Both the position numbers and the translations under genes were made by a program. Below the pieces are notes generated by a model. It was given only the letters and a program-made list of their open reading frames with translations, had not been told where the DNA came from and did not search any database. From NCBI GenBank assembly GCA_002734085.1, contig NVXV01000009.1:5291-69290 (forward strand): DNA of 64,000 nt, read 5' to 3'. Shown piece by piece: positions 34,226 through 42,313 of the stretch (position 1 is the stretch's first letter; the number at the start of each line of letters is the position of its first letter). The DNA comes from Fluviicola sp. (lineage in GTDB: Bacteria; Bacteroidota; Bacteroidia; Flavobacteriales_D; Crocinitomicaceae).

Positions 34226-34602
34226 ATACTAATCAACCTAACCTAACCACCTAAATCAGGACTAAGTTAAAACAAATATTCTAAATATCAAGCTTCATAT
34301 AAAGGTGAATTGTTTACTTCCAATTGAATTAATATCATACTAAGTGCTAATGTTAGTTTGCGTCTTGTTGATCTAATTTCATTTCTAAGGTTCAACATAA
34401 AACCCAATAGAATATATACTCAAGCTTTTTAGGCTTAATTCTCAATATTTTTAATTTTTTTTCAAAAAAAATATAAGCGCTGAAGCCTATGTTGGTACTG
34501 AGTTTTGTTAATACTGAATGATGCAAGTATTTGTTTACTGCAATAAAATCTATTGATTATCTATAAATATTTCGTATATTTGTAATCTGAAACACAGAAT
34601 GA
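34226..34602 (+). promoter_or_regulatory. Leader and promoter of the restriction operon
   Basis: The spacer between the divergent array and the restriction operon has no gene. At 34553-34555 TTG, and at 34575-34582 TATATTTG, separated by 19 bp, match the Bacteroidota sigma-A promoter (TTG, 19-21 bp, TAnnTTTG). The predicted start of transcription is only about 15 bp before the ATG at 34603, so the 5' leader is very short. Confidence 0.7.
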
Positions 34603-35163
34603 ATGAAAAAACGACTTGCTGACATAGTTGAAATTAAATCGGGAAAATCCTTTCGAGAGAAACCTGAGTTCATCAATAGTGATGGGTGTGGATTGATCCA
34701 AATGAGGGATGTTTCTAGAGATGGCATTTCTTCTGATTTGCAGTATATAGAAAGAAACGAAGTGAATGAAAATCAGTTGCTTTATTTCGGGGATTTAATT
34801 TTTGTAGCTAAAGGCAGGACTAATTATGCAGTAGTGTATGAGTATGAAGAGCCTGCTGTTGCAGCTTCTTTTTTCTTTGTGATTAGACCTGACAAGGAGT
34901 TGGTGCAGCCATGGTATTTAGCTTGGTATATAAATTCAAGTGAGGCACAAGCTTATTTTGATCGAAATCGCGCTGGGAGCTCAGTAGGGAATATTAAAAA
35001 GTCTCAGCTTGAGAGATTGGAAATCGCTTTACCTGATTTATCTACACAAAGTAAAATAGGGGAGTTGAGCGTCCTGTTAGTGCGTGAAAAAGAATTAGTT
35101 GCTAAGTATATGGCTAAAAAGGAACGGTTTATTGATGGATCTATTAAATGTAAAATATTATGA
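34603..35163 (+). CDS. HsdS-like protein with a single target-recognition domain
   Basis: The 186-residue protein looks like one half of a type I specificity subunit: KKRLADIVEIKSGKSF at the start, NSSEAQAYFDRNRAGSSVGNI and LERLEIALPDLSTQSKIGEL, then a C-terminal helix. Full HsdS subunits have two such units; the two-domain HsdS is present downstream. This small protein may be an accessory specificity factor or a self-dimerising subunit. It is the first gene after the promoter and overlaps the next by 4 bp. Confidence 0.7.
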   Translation: MKKRLADIVEIKSGKSFREKPEFINSDGCGLIQMRDVSRDGISSDLQYIERNEVNENQLLYFGDLIFVAKGRTNYAVVYEYEEPAVAASFFFVIRPDKELVQPWYLAWYINSSEAQAYFDRNRAGSSVGNIKKSQLERLEIALPDLSTQSKIGELSVLLVREKELVAKYMAKKERFIDGSIKCKIL

Positions 35164-35537
35164 GAGAGTTGAAGATTTTAAAAGAACAAAAGGATAAGAT
35201 TTATAATTATTGGTTAGATTTGGAAAAACTGACTAATTATCATCAATCTACGGTGACCTTAAAAGATCCATTGAATATAAACGGTATTGAATATTCTTCT
35301 TTAACTGGAAGTTTAGGAGTATTACAGCCTTCATACGGTAAATTGACGCGGGGAGGTGCCGCACTTACTGTTTTTGGAGTTGCAGGCTGGGATATTAATT
35401 TGAATACAGCTATTCGGGCGGGACAGACGAACTCAGAGTTTAAAGAGGGGGTGGTTTTTATTCCTTTTGACAAGGTTAGTAGAATTGAGGTGATCAATAT
35501 TCATACAAGTGAGGTCAAAATGGTAAGGTCTAAATAG
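35160..35537 (+). CDS. Hypothetical protein in the restriction operon
   Basis: The 125-residue protein starts with a helical segment (EQKDKIYNYWLDLEKL) and then has a compact Gly-rich beta region (LTGSLGVLQPSYGKLTRGG, LTVFGVAGWDINLNT). I do not recognise the family. Its ATG overlaps the previous stop (ATGA), so it is coupled to the HsdS-like gene. Confidence 0.55.
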   Translation: MRELKILKEQKDKIYNYWLDLEKLTNYHQSTVTLKDPLNINGIEYSSLTGSLGVLQPSYGKLTRGGAALTVFGVAGWDINLNTAIRAGQTNSEFKEGVVFIPFDKVSRIEVINIHTSEVKMVRSK

Positions 35538-35580
35538 TGATGATTGACGTAAATAATAAATAAAGGTAAAATTTAATTTA

Positions 35581-35892
35581 ATGGTAGATTATAAAAAATA
35601 CTTCGAAAGAATATATATAGAAGAGATAGACAAGTTAGAAGAAGCGAACGAATATTTTGAGAAAAGAAATTTGTCTCTTAGGGCGATGATTGATTTGGTG
35701 AAGTCTCACAAAGCTCAGAATCTTTCGCTGATTAATCAGGCAATAGAGGAACGTAATGAGGAGGAAGTTTATAATATATTAAATAGGTCAAAAGACTATG
35801 TTGCGGAAATGAGGAGGGTGCTTTACTCATCAATCAAGGACTTTTTCGGAGAGGACTCTATAAATGATTTAAAAAGAAAATATGGCAACTAA
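35581..35892 (+). CDS. Small helical protein in the restriction operon
   Basis: The 103-residue protein appears almost wholly helical and charged (DKLEEANEYFEKRNLSLRA and AEMRRVLYSSIKDFFG). It ends inside the start of hsdM (overlap of 11 bp), so its synthesis is linked to the methyltransferase. It could be an assembly partner of the R-M complex. Confidence 0.55.
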   Translation: MVDYKKYFERIYIEEIDKLEEANEYFEKRNLSLRAMIDLVKSHKAQNLSLINQAIEERNEEEVYNILNRSKDYVAEMRRVLYSSIKDFFGEDSINDLKRKYGN

Positions 35893-37426
35893 AACAAAAC
35901 CAACCCAAGAAGAAATCAACGCAGCCCTATGGTCGGCGTGTGATAGCTTTCGTGGATCGATAGATTCGCAAGGGTATAAAGATTACATACTTGCTTTCTT
36001 GTTCTTTAAGTACTTGAGCGATAAGTACAAGGATAAGTACGAAGAGTTTAAAGAAGAGTATGGTGATGACCATCAGCTAATCAAGCGTAAGATGGCGCGT
36101 GAGCCTTTTGTGCTCAGTGATGACTGTACCTTTGAATATGTGGTAGAGAATAAGAATGATCCGCAGCTTGGACAATTATTGAATACGGTATTCGAGAAAA
36201 TTGAGGATGACAACAAAAAGAAACTCGAAGGAGTTTTTGGAGACCTGGATTTTAACTCGAGCACAAAGTTAGGTGATGCGAAGAAACGGAACCAGATTCT
36301 AAAAGACCTTATTGAAGACTTCGACAAGAAAAAGTTAGATTTTAGACCATCTGTAATTGGGACAGAGGACGTGATCGGAAACGCATATATGTATTTGATA
36401 GAGCGTTTTGCTGAAGGATCAGGAAAGAAAGGTGGTGAATTTTTTACACCGAATGAAGTTTCTACTCTTTTGGCTAAACTAGTGGCTCCAGAAGCAGGGG
36501 CTCGAATTTATGACCCTACTTGTGGGTCGGGTTCATTGTTGATTACTGTTGCTGAGGAAGTCCCTTTCAAGAAAGGAACGAAAATCAGAAACTGTTCGCT
36601 ATTCGGACAAGAGAGTAATGGTGGAACTTGGGCATTGGCTAAAATGAACATGTTCTTACATGAAATGGATGCGGCTCAAATTGAATGGGGGGACACTATC
36701 AATAACCCTAAGCTTATTGAAGGTGATAACTTGATGAAGTTTGATGTAGTTGTTGCAAATCCTCCATTTTCTCTTGCGAAATGGGGCGCTCAACATGCTG
36801 CTGATGACATGTACAAAAGATTCGTGCGGGGTGTGCCTCCAAAAACAAAAGGGGATTATGCCTTCATTTTACACATGATCGACTCTGCTGTTGAAGGTTC
36901 TGGAAAAGTGGGAGTGGTAGTTCCTCACGGTGTATTATTTAGAGGGAGCGTTGAAAAGACAATTCGTGAAGCATTGCTACGTGAAAATCTATTAGAAGCA
37001 GTTGTAGGTTTACCATCTAACTTATTCTTTGGTACTGGAATACCTGCGGCCATTCTCATCTTTAATAAAGGAAAGAAAAGCGATGATGTTCTTTTTATTG
37101 ACGCAAGTAAAGAATACGAGAATGGTAAAAAACAGAACAAGCTACGTGAAACGGACATCAATAAAATTGTAGATACTTATACAGAGTTCCAAAAAACGAT
37201 TGGAAAAGACTGGGATGGAGTTGAAAAGTTCGCGCACCGTGCAACCATGGAAGAAATTGAAGAGAATAAATTCAACCTGAATATTCCTCGTTACGTAGAC
37301 ACTTTTGAAGCAGAAGAGCAAGTGGATTTGGAGAAAGTAAAAAAAGAAATTGAATCTCTAGAATCTAGTATAAAAGAGGTTAGGACCGATATCGATAAGT
37401 ATTTAAAAGAATTAGGAATTAGCTGA
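35882..37426 (+). CDS. hsdM: Type I restriction-modification DNA methyltransferase subunit
   Basis: The 514-residue protein has the HsdM N-terminal helical region (residues 5-150), then the AdoMet-binding motif DPTCGSGSLL (from residue 211) and the adenine-methylase motif NPPF (293-296). This is the gamma-class N6-adenine methyltransferase of type I systems. It pairs with HsdS for sequence recognition. It overlaps the small upstream gene by 11 bp and touches hsdS with TGATGA, a compact operon. The length is normal. Confidence 0.95.
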   Translation: MATKTKPTQEEINAALWSACDSFRGSIDSQGYKDYILAFLFFKYLSDKYKDKYEEFKEEYGDDHQLIKRKMAREPFVLSDDCTFEYVVENKNDPQLGQLLNTVFEKIEDDNKKKLEGVFGDLDFNSSTKLGDAKKRNQILKDLIEDFDKKKLDFRPSVIGTEDVIGNAYMYLIERFAEGSGKKGGEFFTPNEVSTLLAKLVAPEAGARIYDPTCGSGSLLITVAEEVPFKKGTKIRNCSLFGQESNGGTWALAKMNMFLHEMDAAQIEWGDTINNPKLIEGDNLMKFDVVVANPPFSLAKWGAQHAADDMYKRFVRGVPPKTKGDYAFILHMIDSAVEGSGKVGVVVPHGVLFRGSVEKTIREALLRENLLEAVVGLPSNLFFGTGIPAAILIFNKGKKSDDVLFIDASKEYENGKKQNKLRETDINKIVDTYTEFQKTIGKDWDGVEKFAHRATMEEIEENKFNLNIPRYVDTFEAEEQVDLEKVKKEIESLESSIKEVRTDIDKYLKELGIS

Positions 37427-38637
37427 TGAGTAGGATCGAAAAAAATATACCAAACCAATGGCAGTCTGAAAAATTCGGAGATATCTTTGATTTTCTTTCA
37501 ACTGCGACTTTCTCTAGAAACAGTCTATCTCTAGAGGATGAAGGTGTTGGAGTATTTAATATACATTATGGAGATATTCACTCTACTTTTAGCACTTCAA
37601 TTCTTGATTGCAACAAAGAGAAACTTCCTGCAATTATTGATGAAAAAGTTGATATAAATAAACTTACTTTCTTGCAAGATGGAGATTTGATAATTGCCGA
37701 TGCTAGCGAGGATTATGAAGGTGTAGGTAAATCTGCGGAAATAATTAATGTGAAGGATAAACTTGTTACAGCTGGACTTCACACTTTTGCTGTTCGTGAT
37801 AAATCTGGATTAACCACTAATCACTTTAGGAGTTACCTCTTAAAGCATCCATGGGTAGAGAATGAACTAAAAAAACTTGCTACAGGCTCGAAGGTTTATG
37901 GAGTATCAAAAACAAACATAACTGATTTAGAGTTGGTGTTACCACCTATCAAAGAACAAAAGAAAATAGCCCAAATACTATCCACATGGGATGAATTAAT
38001 CGAAAAGCAAACTAAGCTGATCGAAGCCAAAGAAAAGCAGAAAAAAGGCTTGATGCAGAGGTTGTTGACTGGTGAATTGAGGTTTCCGGGGTTTGATGAG
38101 GAGTGGGAGGAGAAGAAGTTAGGGGATATTTTTATCATTAATGCAGGAAAAGACCTTAATGTGAAATATTTCAGTAAAATTCAATCTGATGAATTTAATT
38201 TCCCTGTTTATTCTAATAAACTTACTAGTGATGGTCTTTATGGTTTTTACAGGACTTCTGACTATTCTGGGGGTAAAATAACTGTAACAGCCCGTGGGAT
38301 GTTGGGCTATTCAAATCCTAGGTTTGAAGATTTCATGGCAATTGGAAGGTTGTTAGTCCTTACGCCAAAAGTGAAATTAGATATAACTTATGTATCAGAA
38401 TTTATAAATAATATGATTGAAGTATTTATTGAAAGTACGGGTGTTCCTCAACTAACAGCACCTCAGTTTTCCATATATAAAATAAGGCTCCCTAAATTCA
38501 AAGAACAACGAAAAATAGCATCCTTGCTTTCTGAAGCGGATAAAGAAATAGAATTATTAAAAAAGGAGCTAACAAGATTTAAGGAGCAGAAGAAAGGGTT
38601 GATGCAGCAATTGTTAACTGGAAAAATTAGAGTATAA
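37426..38637 (+). CDS. hsdS: Type I restriction-modification specificity subunit
   Basis: The 403-residue protein has two target-recognition domains, each followed by a conserved helix repeat: LPPIKEQKKIAQILSTWDEL with KGLMQRLLTGELRF (about residues 166-218), and KEQRKIASLLSEADKEIEL with KKGLMQQLLTGKIRV (about 350-403). The two repeats are also similar at DNA level, which allows exchange of TRDs by recombination. It starts at the last base of hsdM (TGATGA). The short separate HsdS-like gene upstream could exchange TRDs with it. Confidence 0.92.
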   Translation: MSRIEKNIPNQWQSEKFGDIFDFLSTATFSRNSLSLEDEGVGVFNIHYGDIHSTFSTSILDCNKEKLPAIIDEKVDINKLTFLQDGDLIIADASEDYEGVGKSAEIINVKDKLVTAGLHTFAVRDKSGLTTNHFRSYLLKHPWVENELKKLATGSKVYGVSKTNITDLELVLPPIKEQKKIAQILSTWDELIEKQTKLIEAKEKQKKGLMQRLLTGELRFPGFDEEWEEKKLGDIFIINAGKDLNVKYFSKIQSDEFNFPVYSNKLTSDGLYGFYRTSDYSGGKITVTARGMLGYSNPRFEDFMAIGRLLVLTPKVKLDITYVSEFINNMIEVFIESTGVPQLTAPQFSIYKIRLPKFKEQRKIASLLSEADKEIELLKKELTRFKEQKKGLMQQLLTGKIRV

Positions 38638-38658
38638 ATATATTAATCTAACACTACT

Positions 38659-40056
38659 ATGAATTTAACACAAAGACAGGATTTACTAGACTTAATAGAA
38701 AAGCTTGAAAGCTTTGACTTTATTGGATTTCTCAAATCTCAAGGGATTGAGAATCTAGATGAGTATCAATATAATGATCGACCATTTTCTGAATTCACAA
38801 GTCAGTACGAAAGAATGCTGGAACAATTGCAAGAAGAGATAAATAGCGATAGATTTCGATTTTTGCCTTTGACCTTGAATTCAAATACTGAGTTTGGTAA
38901 TATTAATCTAGTCCAGGATTCTAATAGCTTATTGTCAGCTATAAAAGTACACGACAATGAGCCCTTAGTAACTAAAATTCTTGACAAATTGATATTTTAT
39001 CAAGTGAATTTCGGTTTTTGGGATAGATCTTCTGTAAATCTTCATGATCCAAGATCTATAGATATTAAAAGAAGATTAAACGAATTAGACGCACTAGATG
39101 CGAAGTTTAAAAGTCAACGAGAGAAAATAGAAAAAGATCTACAGTCAGTCTCATCTTTGTTGTCGAGTTTAAATGGTGGATTGGAGAAGATCACCTCTAA
39201 TTCTAGTCTTATAGCTGAATATAAACAAGAGGGAGAAACAACTTTAACCTTGTTAAAAAGAAATCTAGAGGACTCTGGTACAGTGAAGACTCAAATAAAT
39301 GAGCTTCAAACCAAGATTACAGAATCTTTAAACAAAGTCTCTACAGACATTAATGAAAACTCTAAAAAGTTTAATGAAATTGTAAATGAGCAAAAAAATC
39401 TAGAAACTGAACTTAAAAAAACAATTGAAAGTTCAAGCAAAACTAATGAAAAGGTTAATAAAACCAATGAGTACATAGATTCACAAAAATCACAAATTGA
39501 AAAAATGGTTGGTTTAGCAACTGATGGAGCAATTGGTTACAAGTTTGATGAGAGACAGAAAAATATATTCAAAAATATTTGGTTTTGGAAAATAGCTGTG
39601 CCTCTTTCTTACGTAGTAGCTGCAGTTTGGGTGATAATCGTGTTTACCTCATTAAGTACTGATGTGGGAAACGTGTGGTTAAACCTGTTAATAAGCCTTG
39701 TTAAAACAACGCCTGCTTGGTTTCTTGTTGCGTTTACAACAAATCAGTATAAAAAAGAGCGTGAATACGAAGAGGAGTATGCGTTCAAGTCAGCAGTTGC
39801 TATGACAATAACTTCTTACACTTCTTTATTAAGTAACGATGATGTGAATCAAATGAAAACTAAGGATCAAGTACTTTCTAAAGTTCTTGATAAATTATAT
39901 TCATCTCCACTAAGGCGAGAGGAAGACAAGCAAAGTCTATTACTTAAAAGAAGTTCTGGCTCAAGTAAAACCGCTAATAAGGCAAAAGAATTAGAAGAGG
40001 TAATTAAACCGATTGTGGATTTGTTAAAAGAGGTAAATAAAAGTAAAAATCCTTAG
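38659..40056 (+). CDS. Coiled-coil membrane protein between hsdS and hsdR
   Basis: The 465-residue protein has a helical N-terminal region, a long coiled coil (about residues 150-285, with many Glu, Lys, Ser and Asn), and two membrane helices at about 307-330 and 340-360 (KIAVPLSYVVAAVWVIIVF and WLNLLISLVKTTPAWFLV). A basic helical C-terminal tail follows. I do not recognise the family. It is 21 bp after hsdS, so it is probably cotranscribed. A membrane-located sensor or effector in the defence block is possible. Confidence 0.6.
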   Translation: MNLTQRQDLLDLIEKLESFDFIGFLKSQGIENLDEYQYNDRPFSEFTSQYERMLEQLQEEINSDRFRFLPLTLNSNTEFGNINLVQDSNSLLSAIKVHDNEPLVTKILDKLIFYQVNFGFWDRSSVNLHDPRSIDIKRRLNELDALDAKFKSQREKIEKDLQSVSSLLSSLNGGLEKITSNSSLIAEYKQEGETTLTLLKRNLEDSGTVKTQINELQTKITESLNKVSTDINENSKKFNEIVNEQKNLETELKKTIESSSKTNEKVNKTNEYIDSQKSQIEKMVGLATDGAIGYKFDERQKNIFKNIWFWKIAVPLSYVVAAVWVIIVFTSLSTDVGNVWLNLLISLVKTTPAWFLVAFTTNQYKKEREYEEEYAFKSAVAMTITSYTSLLSNDDVNQMKTKDQVLSKVLDKLYSSPLRREEDKQSLLLKRSSGSSKTANKAKELEEVIKPIVDLLKEVNKSKNP

Positions 40057-40061
40057 GTCGA

Positions 40062-40160
40062 ATGAAGTATTACCTCTATATAGACGAAATTGGCGATCAC
40101 GGGTTAACAAAGATTAATCTTAACTTCCCTGTATTCCTTTAATGTGGAGTGTTGTTCAAA
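40062..40160 (+). pseudogene. Truncated 5' copy of the DUF3800 gene
   Basis: The first 99 bp are about 90% identical to the start of the intact DUF3800 gene at 41403-41501. The copy reads MKYYLYIDEIGDHGLTKIN and stops after 26 codons at TAA (40140-40142), where the intact gene has TTA. The DESGDHG motif of the intact gene is changed to DEIGDHG. Unrelated sequence follows, including the start of the 404-residue gene 32 bp later. Confidence 0.85.
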
Positions 40161-40191
40161 AATGATTGGCAATCATTTTAAACTATGAATT

Positions 40192-41406
40192 GTGAAAGAA
40201 CTGAACTGGAACATATTTGAATTAAAATTCAACGGCAAACAACAAGCTGCATTCGAACGGATGGCTTATGGCTTATTTTGTTCACGATTCAATAAAGAAA
40301 ATGGCATTTTCGCCTATAAAAATCAAGTAGGAATAGAAACAGAACCAATTGATGTGAATGGCAGGTGGGTTGGATTTCAAGCAAAATATTTGGAGCCATC
40401 AGTTTCTTTTTCATCTCGTAAGCAGAAATTTATAAATTCTTTGGAAAAAACTGTAGGAAAAAACCCTAATCTCCATGAAATATATTTTTATGTTAACAAA
40501 CCTTTTTCGGAATCAAAAATCAAAGGTCAGAAAAAACCTAAATACCAAATAGAAATTGAAGAAAAAGCCAAGGATTTAGAGGTTAAAATAAATTGGCAAG
40601 TGCCAAGTCAAATTGAAATGCAATTATCTAATTCAAAAAACATAGAGATTACGAGAGAATTTTTCCCTGAATTAATTGAAAAGGAAGTTAAGTCCAGTTA
40701 TCAAAGAAAAGTACAATCAATTAAAGAAAATACCAAGGACTTTAATCAATGTAAATTTGATTATTCTAAACAATTAGAAATTGCGCGCACAGCTCAAATT
40801 CAACTCGAAATCGAAAAACTCAAATTTGAATTCTCAAATGATTGGAAGAAAAGCATTAAGTTATTGGATAAGCTTTTTGTTTATAGCGAATACCGAAATG
40901 AAACGATTGCTTGGTCCATACTCGATTTTTTACATCAAACCGTTTCTAATCATGCAAGAACAAACTTTCCAACGGATGTAGCATTGAATATTCATTCATT
41001 GATTATTACATACTATCCTTCTTCTCATGGTGAAAAGGAGGTAGAACTGAGAAAAGAAAATGGAGAGCAATGTATTCATACTGGCTTTAACTTAGCCTAC
41101 GATGCATTTATTTACACCAATAACTATAGAATAGCTCAGTTTGGTTTAAATATTTGGAAGTATATCTACCGTGAGAGTAAACGCAGTATGAGTACTGAAC
41201 TGCAAGAACTCTCAGATTTAGTCATGGATCAATACAAAGAATTAGAAGAAACCCTCTTAAGACCTGAAAGAGATGATTTAGAATATGCTAGGGAACTAGT
41301 ACGGATTTTTAAAGAAGACTTGGAAAGTTATAGTTTGAGTTTCCCTGTTATGTCAGAGAAATTATTTGGTGTAGCAAAAAAATATAATTTAGATAGCTGG
41401 CAATGA
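40192..41406 (+). CDS. Candidate PD-(D/E)XK-type defence protein
   Basis: The 404-residue protein starts at a GTG and reads WNIFELKFNGKQQAAFERMA early. It then has VGIETEPIDVNGRWVGFQAKYLEP (here only GIETEPI and GFQAKY used as landmarks), which fits the E...(Q/E)xK metal-binding pattern of PD-(D/E)XK nucleases. The rest is helical (residues 190-400). It overlaps the DUF3800 gene by 4 bp and lies between a broken and an intact copy of that gene. It is probably an effector or sensor of a two-gene defence unit, although no named system is assigned. Confidence 0.5.
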   Translation: MKELNWNIFELKFNGKQQAAFERMAYGLFCSRFNKENGIFAYKNQVGIETEPIDVNGRWVGFQAKYLEPSVSFSSRKQKFINSLEKTVGKNPNLHEIYFYVNKPFSESKIKGQKKPKYQIEIEEKAKDLEVKINWQVPSQIEMQLSNSKNIEITREFFPELIEKEVKSSYQRKVQSIKENTKDFNQCKFDYSKQLEIARTAQIQLEIEKLKFEFSNDWKKSIKLLDKLFVYSEYRNETIAWSILDFLHQTVSNHARTNFPTDVALNIHSLIITYYPSSHGEKEVELRKENGEQCIHTGFNLAYDAFIYTNNYRIAQFGLNIWKYIYRESKRSMSTELQELSDLVMDQYKELEETLLRPERDDLEYARELVRIFKEDLESYSLSFPVMSEKLFGVAKKYNLDSWQ

Positions 41407-42137
41407 AGTACTACCTATATATAGACGAAAGTGGCGATCATGGGTTGACTAAAATTAATCCTAACTTCCCTGTATTCCTTTTATGTGGAGTGTTGTTCAA
41501 TCGCTCTACGTACGAAAATTTGCGCCAACGATTCAATGAACTGAAATCATCTGTATGGGATGATAAAAAAGTGATTTTTCACTCTAGGGATATTCGAAAA
41601 TGTGAGAAAGAGTTTCAGGTACTCTTCAATATGGAGCTAAAGGAAAAGTTTTACGAAGGTTTAAATCAAATCATATCAGAATCTGAGTATAGAATTATTG
41701 CTTCGGCAATACAAAAGAATAAATATATCAAACAGTATGGTCGTTTGGGAAATGATGTTTATGAATTGTCGTTGTCTTTCATTATAGAACGTGCTGTATT
41801 CTTTTTGGACAGTTTGAATAAAGAAGACATTGAATTGAATATTGTTATTGAGAAGCGGGGAAAGAAAGAGGATCGACAATTACACCAGCACTTTCAGCGA
41901 TTGTTAGCCAGAGGAACTGGATATGTTTCAGCGGAACGTTTGAAAAGCTACAATATTGATATTGAATTTAAAGACAAAAAGGATAATATTAATGGATTGC
42001 AATTGGCTGACTTAATCGCTTATCCTTTAGCTAGATATGTTATTGATCCTAAACGAGCAAACCCTGCATTTGATGTTTTTCAAAATAAATTTTACAGTAG
42101 ATATGGTAAACGATATGGTCTCAAAATCTTTCCTTAA
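41403..42137 (+). CDS. DUF3800 protein
   Basis: The 244-residue protein begins MKYYLYIDESGDHG, the signature of DUF3800, and has VIEKRGKKEDRQLHQHF and GLQLADLIAYPLARYV, the conserved late Asp motif. The fold is related to RNase H-like nucleases, and genes of this family often sit in defence islands. It overlaps the previous gene by 4 bp (ATGA) and is followed by a terminator, so the pair can form its own unit. Confidence 0.85.
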   Translation: MKYYLYIDESGDHGLTKINPNFPVFLLCGVLFNRSTYENLRQRFNELKSSVWDDKKVIFHSRDIRKCEKEFQVLFNMELKEKFYEGLNQIISESEYRIIASAIQKNKYIKQYGRLGNDVYELSLSFIIERAVFFLDSLNKEDIELNIVIEKRGKKEDRQLHQHFQRLLARGTGYVSAERLKSYNIDIEFKDKKDNINGLQLADLIAYPLARYVIDPKRANPAFDVFQNKFYSRYGKRYGLKIFP

Positions 42138-42140
42138 AAT

Positions 42141-42169
42141 AAAAAGCCACACTCGAAGTATGGCTTTTT
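42141..42169 (+). terminator. Intrinsic terminator after DUF3800
   Basis: AAAAAGCCA and TGGCTTTTT form a 9-bp stem around an 11-base loop, ending in T residues. It begins 3 bp after the DUF3800 stop and isolates hsdR transcription from the upstream genes. It could also act in the opposite direction, because its left arm is A-rich. Confidence 0.8.
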
Positions 42170-42313
42170 ACCGATTGGGGACACCCCGATCCAAATATTT
42201 TAAAATATCAATGATTGATACTTTCTTCAACAAATATATAAATTTTTTATATAAACTAGACTTTTTTAAGGTGTTTTTAACATTTGATAAAGTAATAACT
42301 AAATGATAATCAA

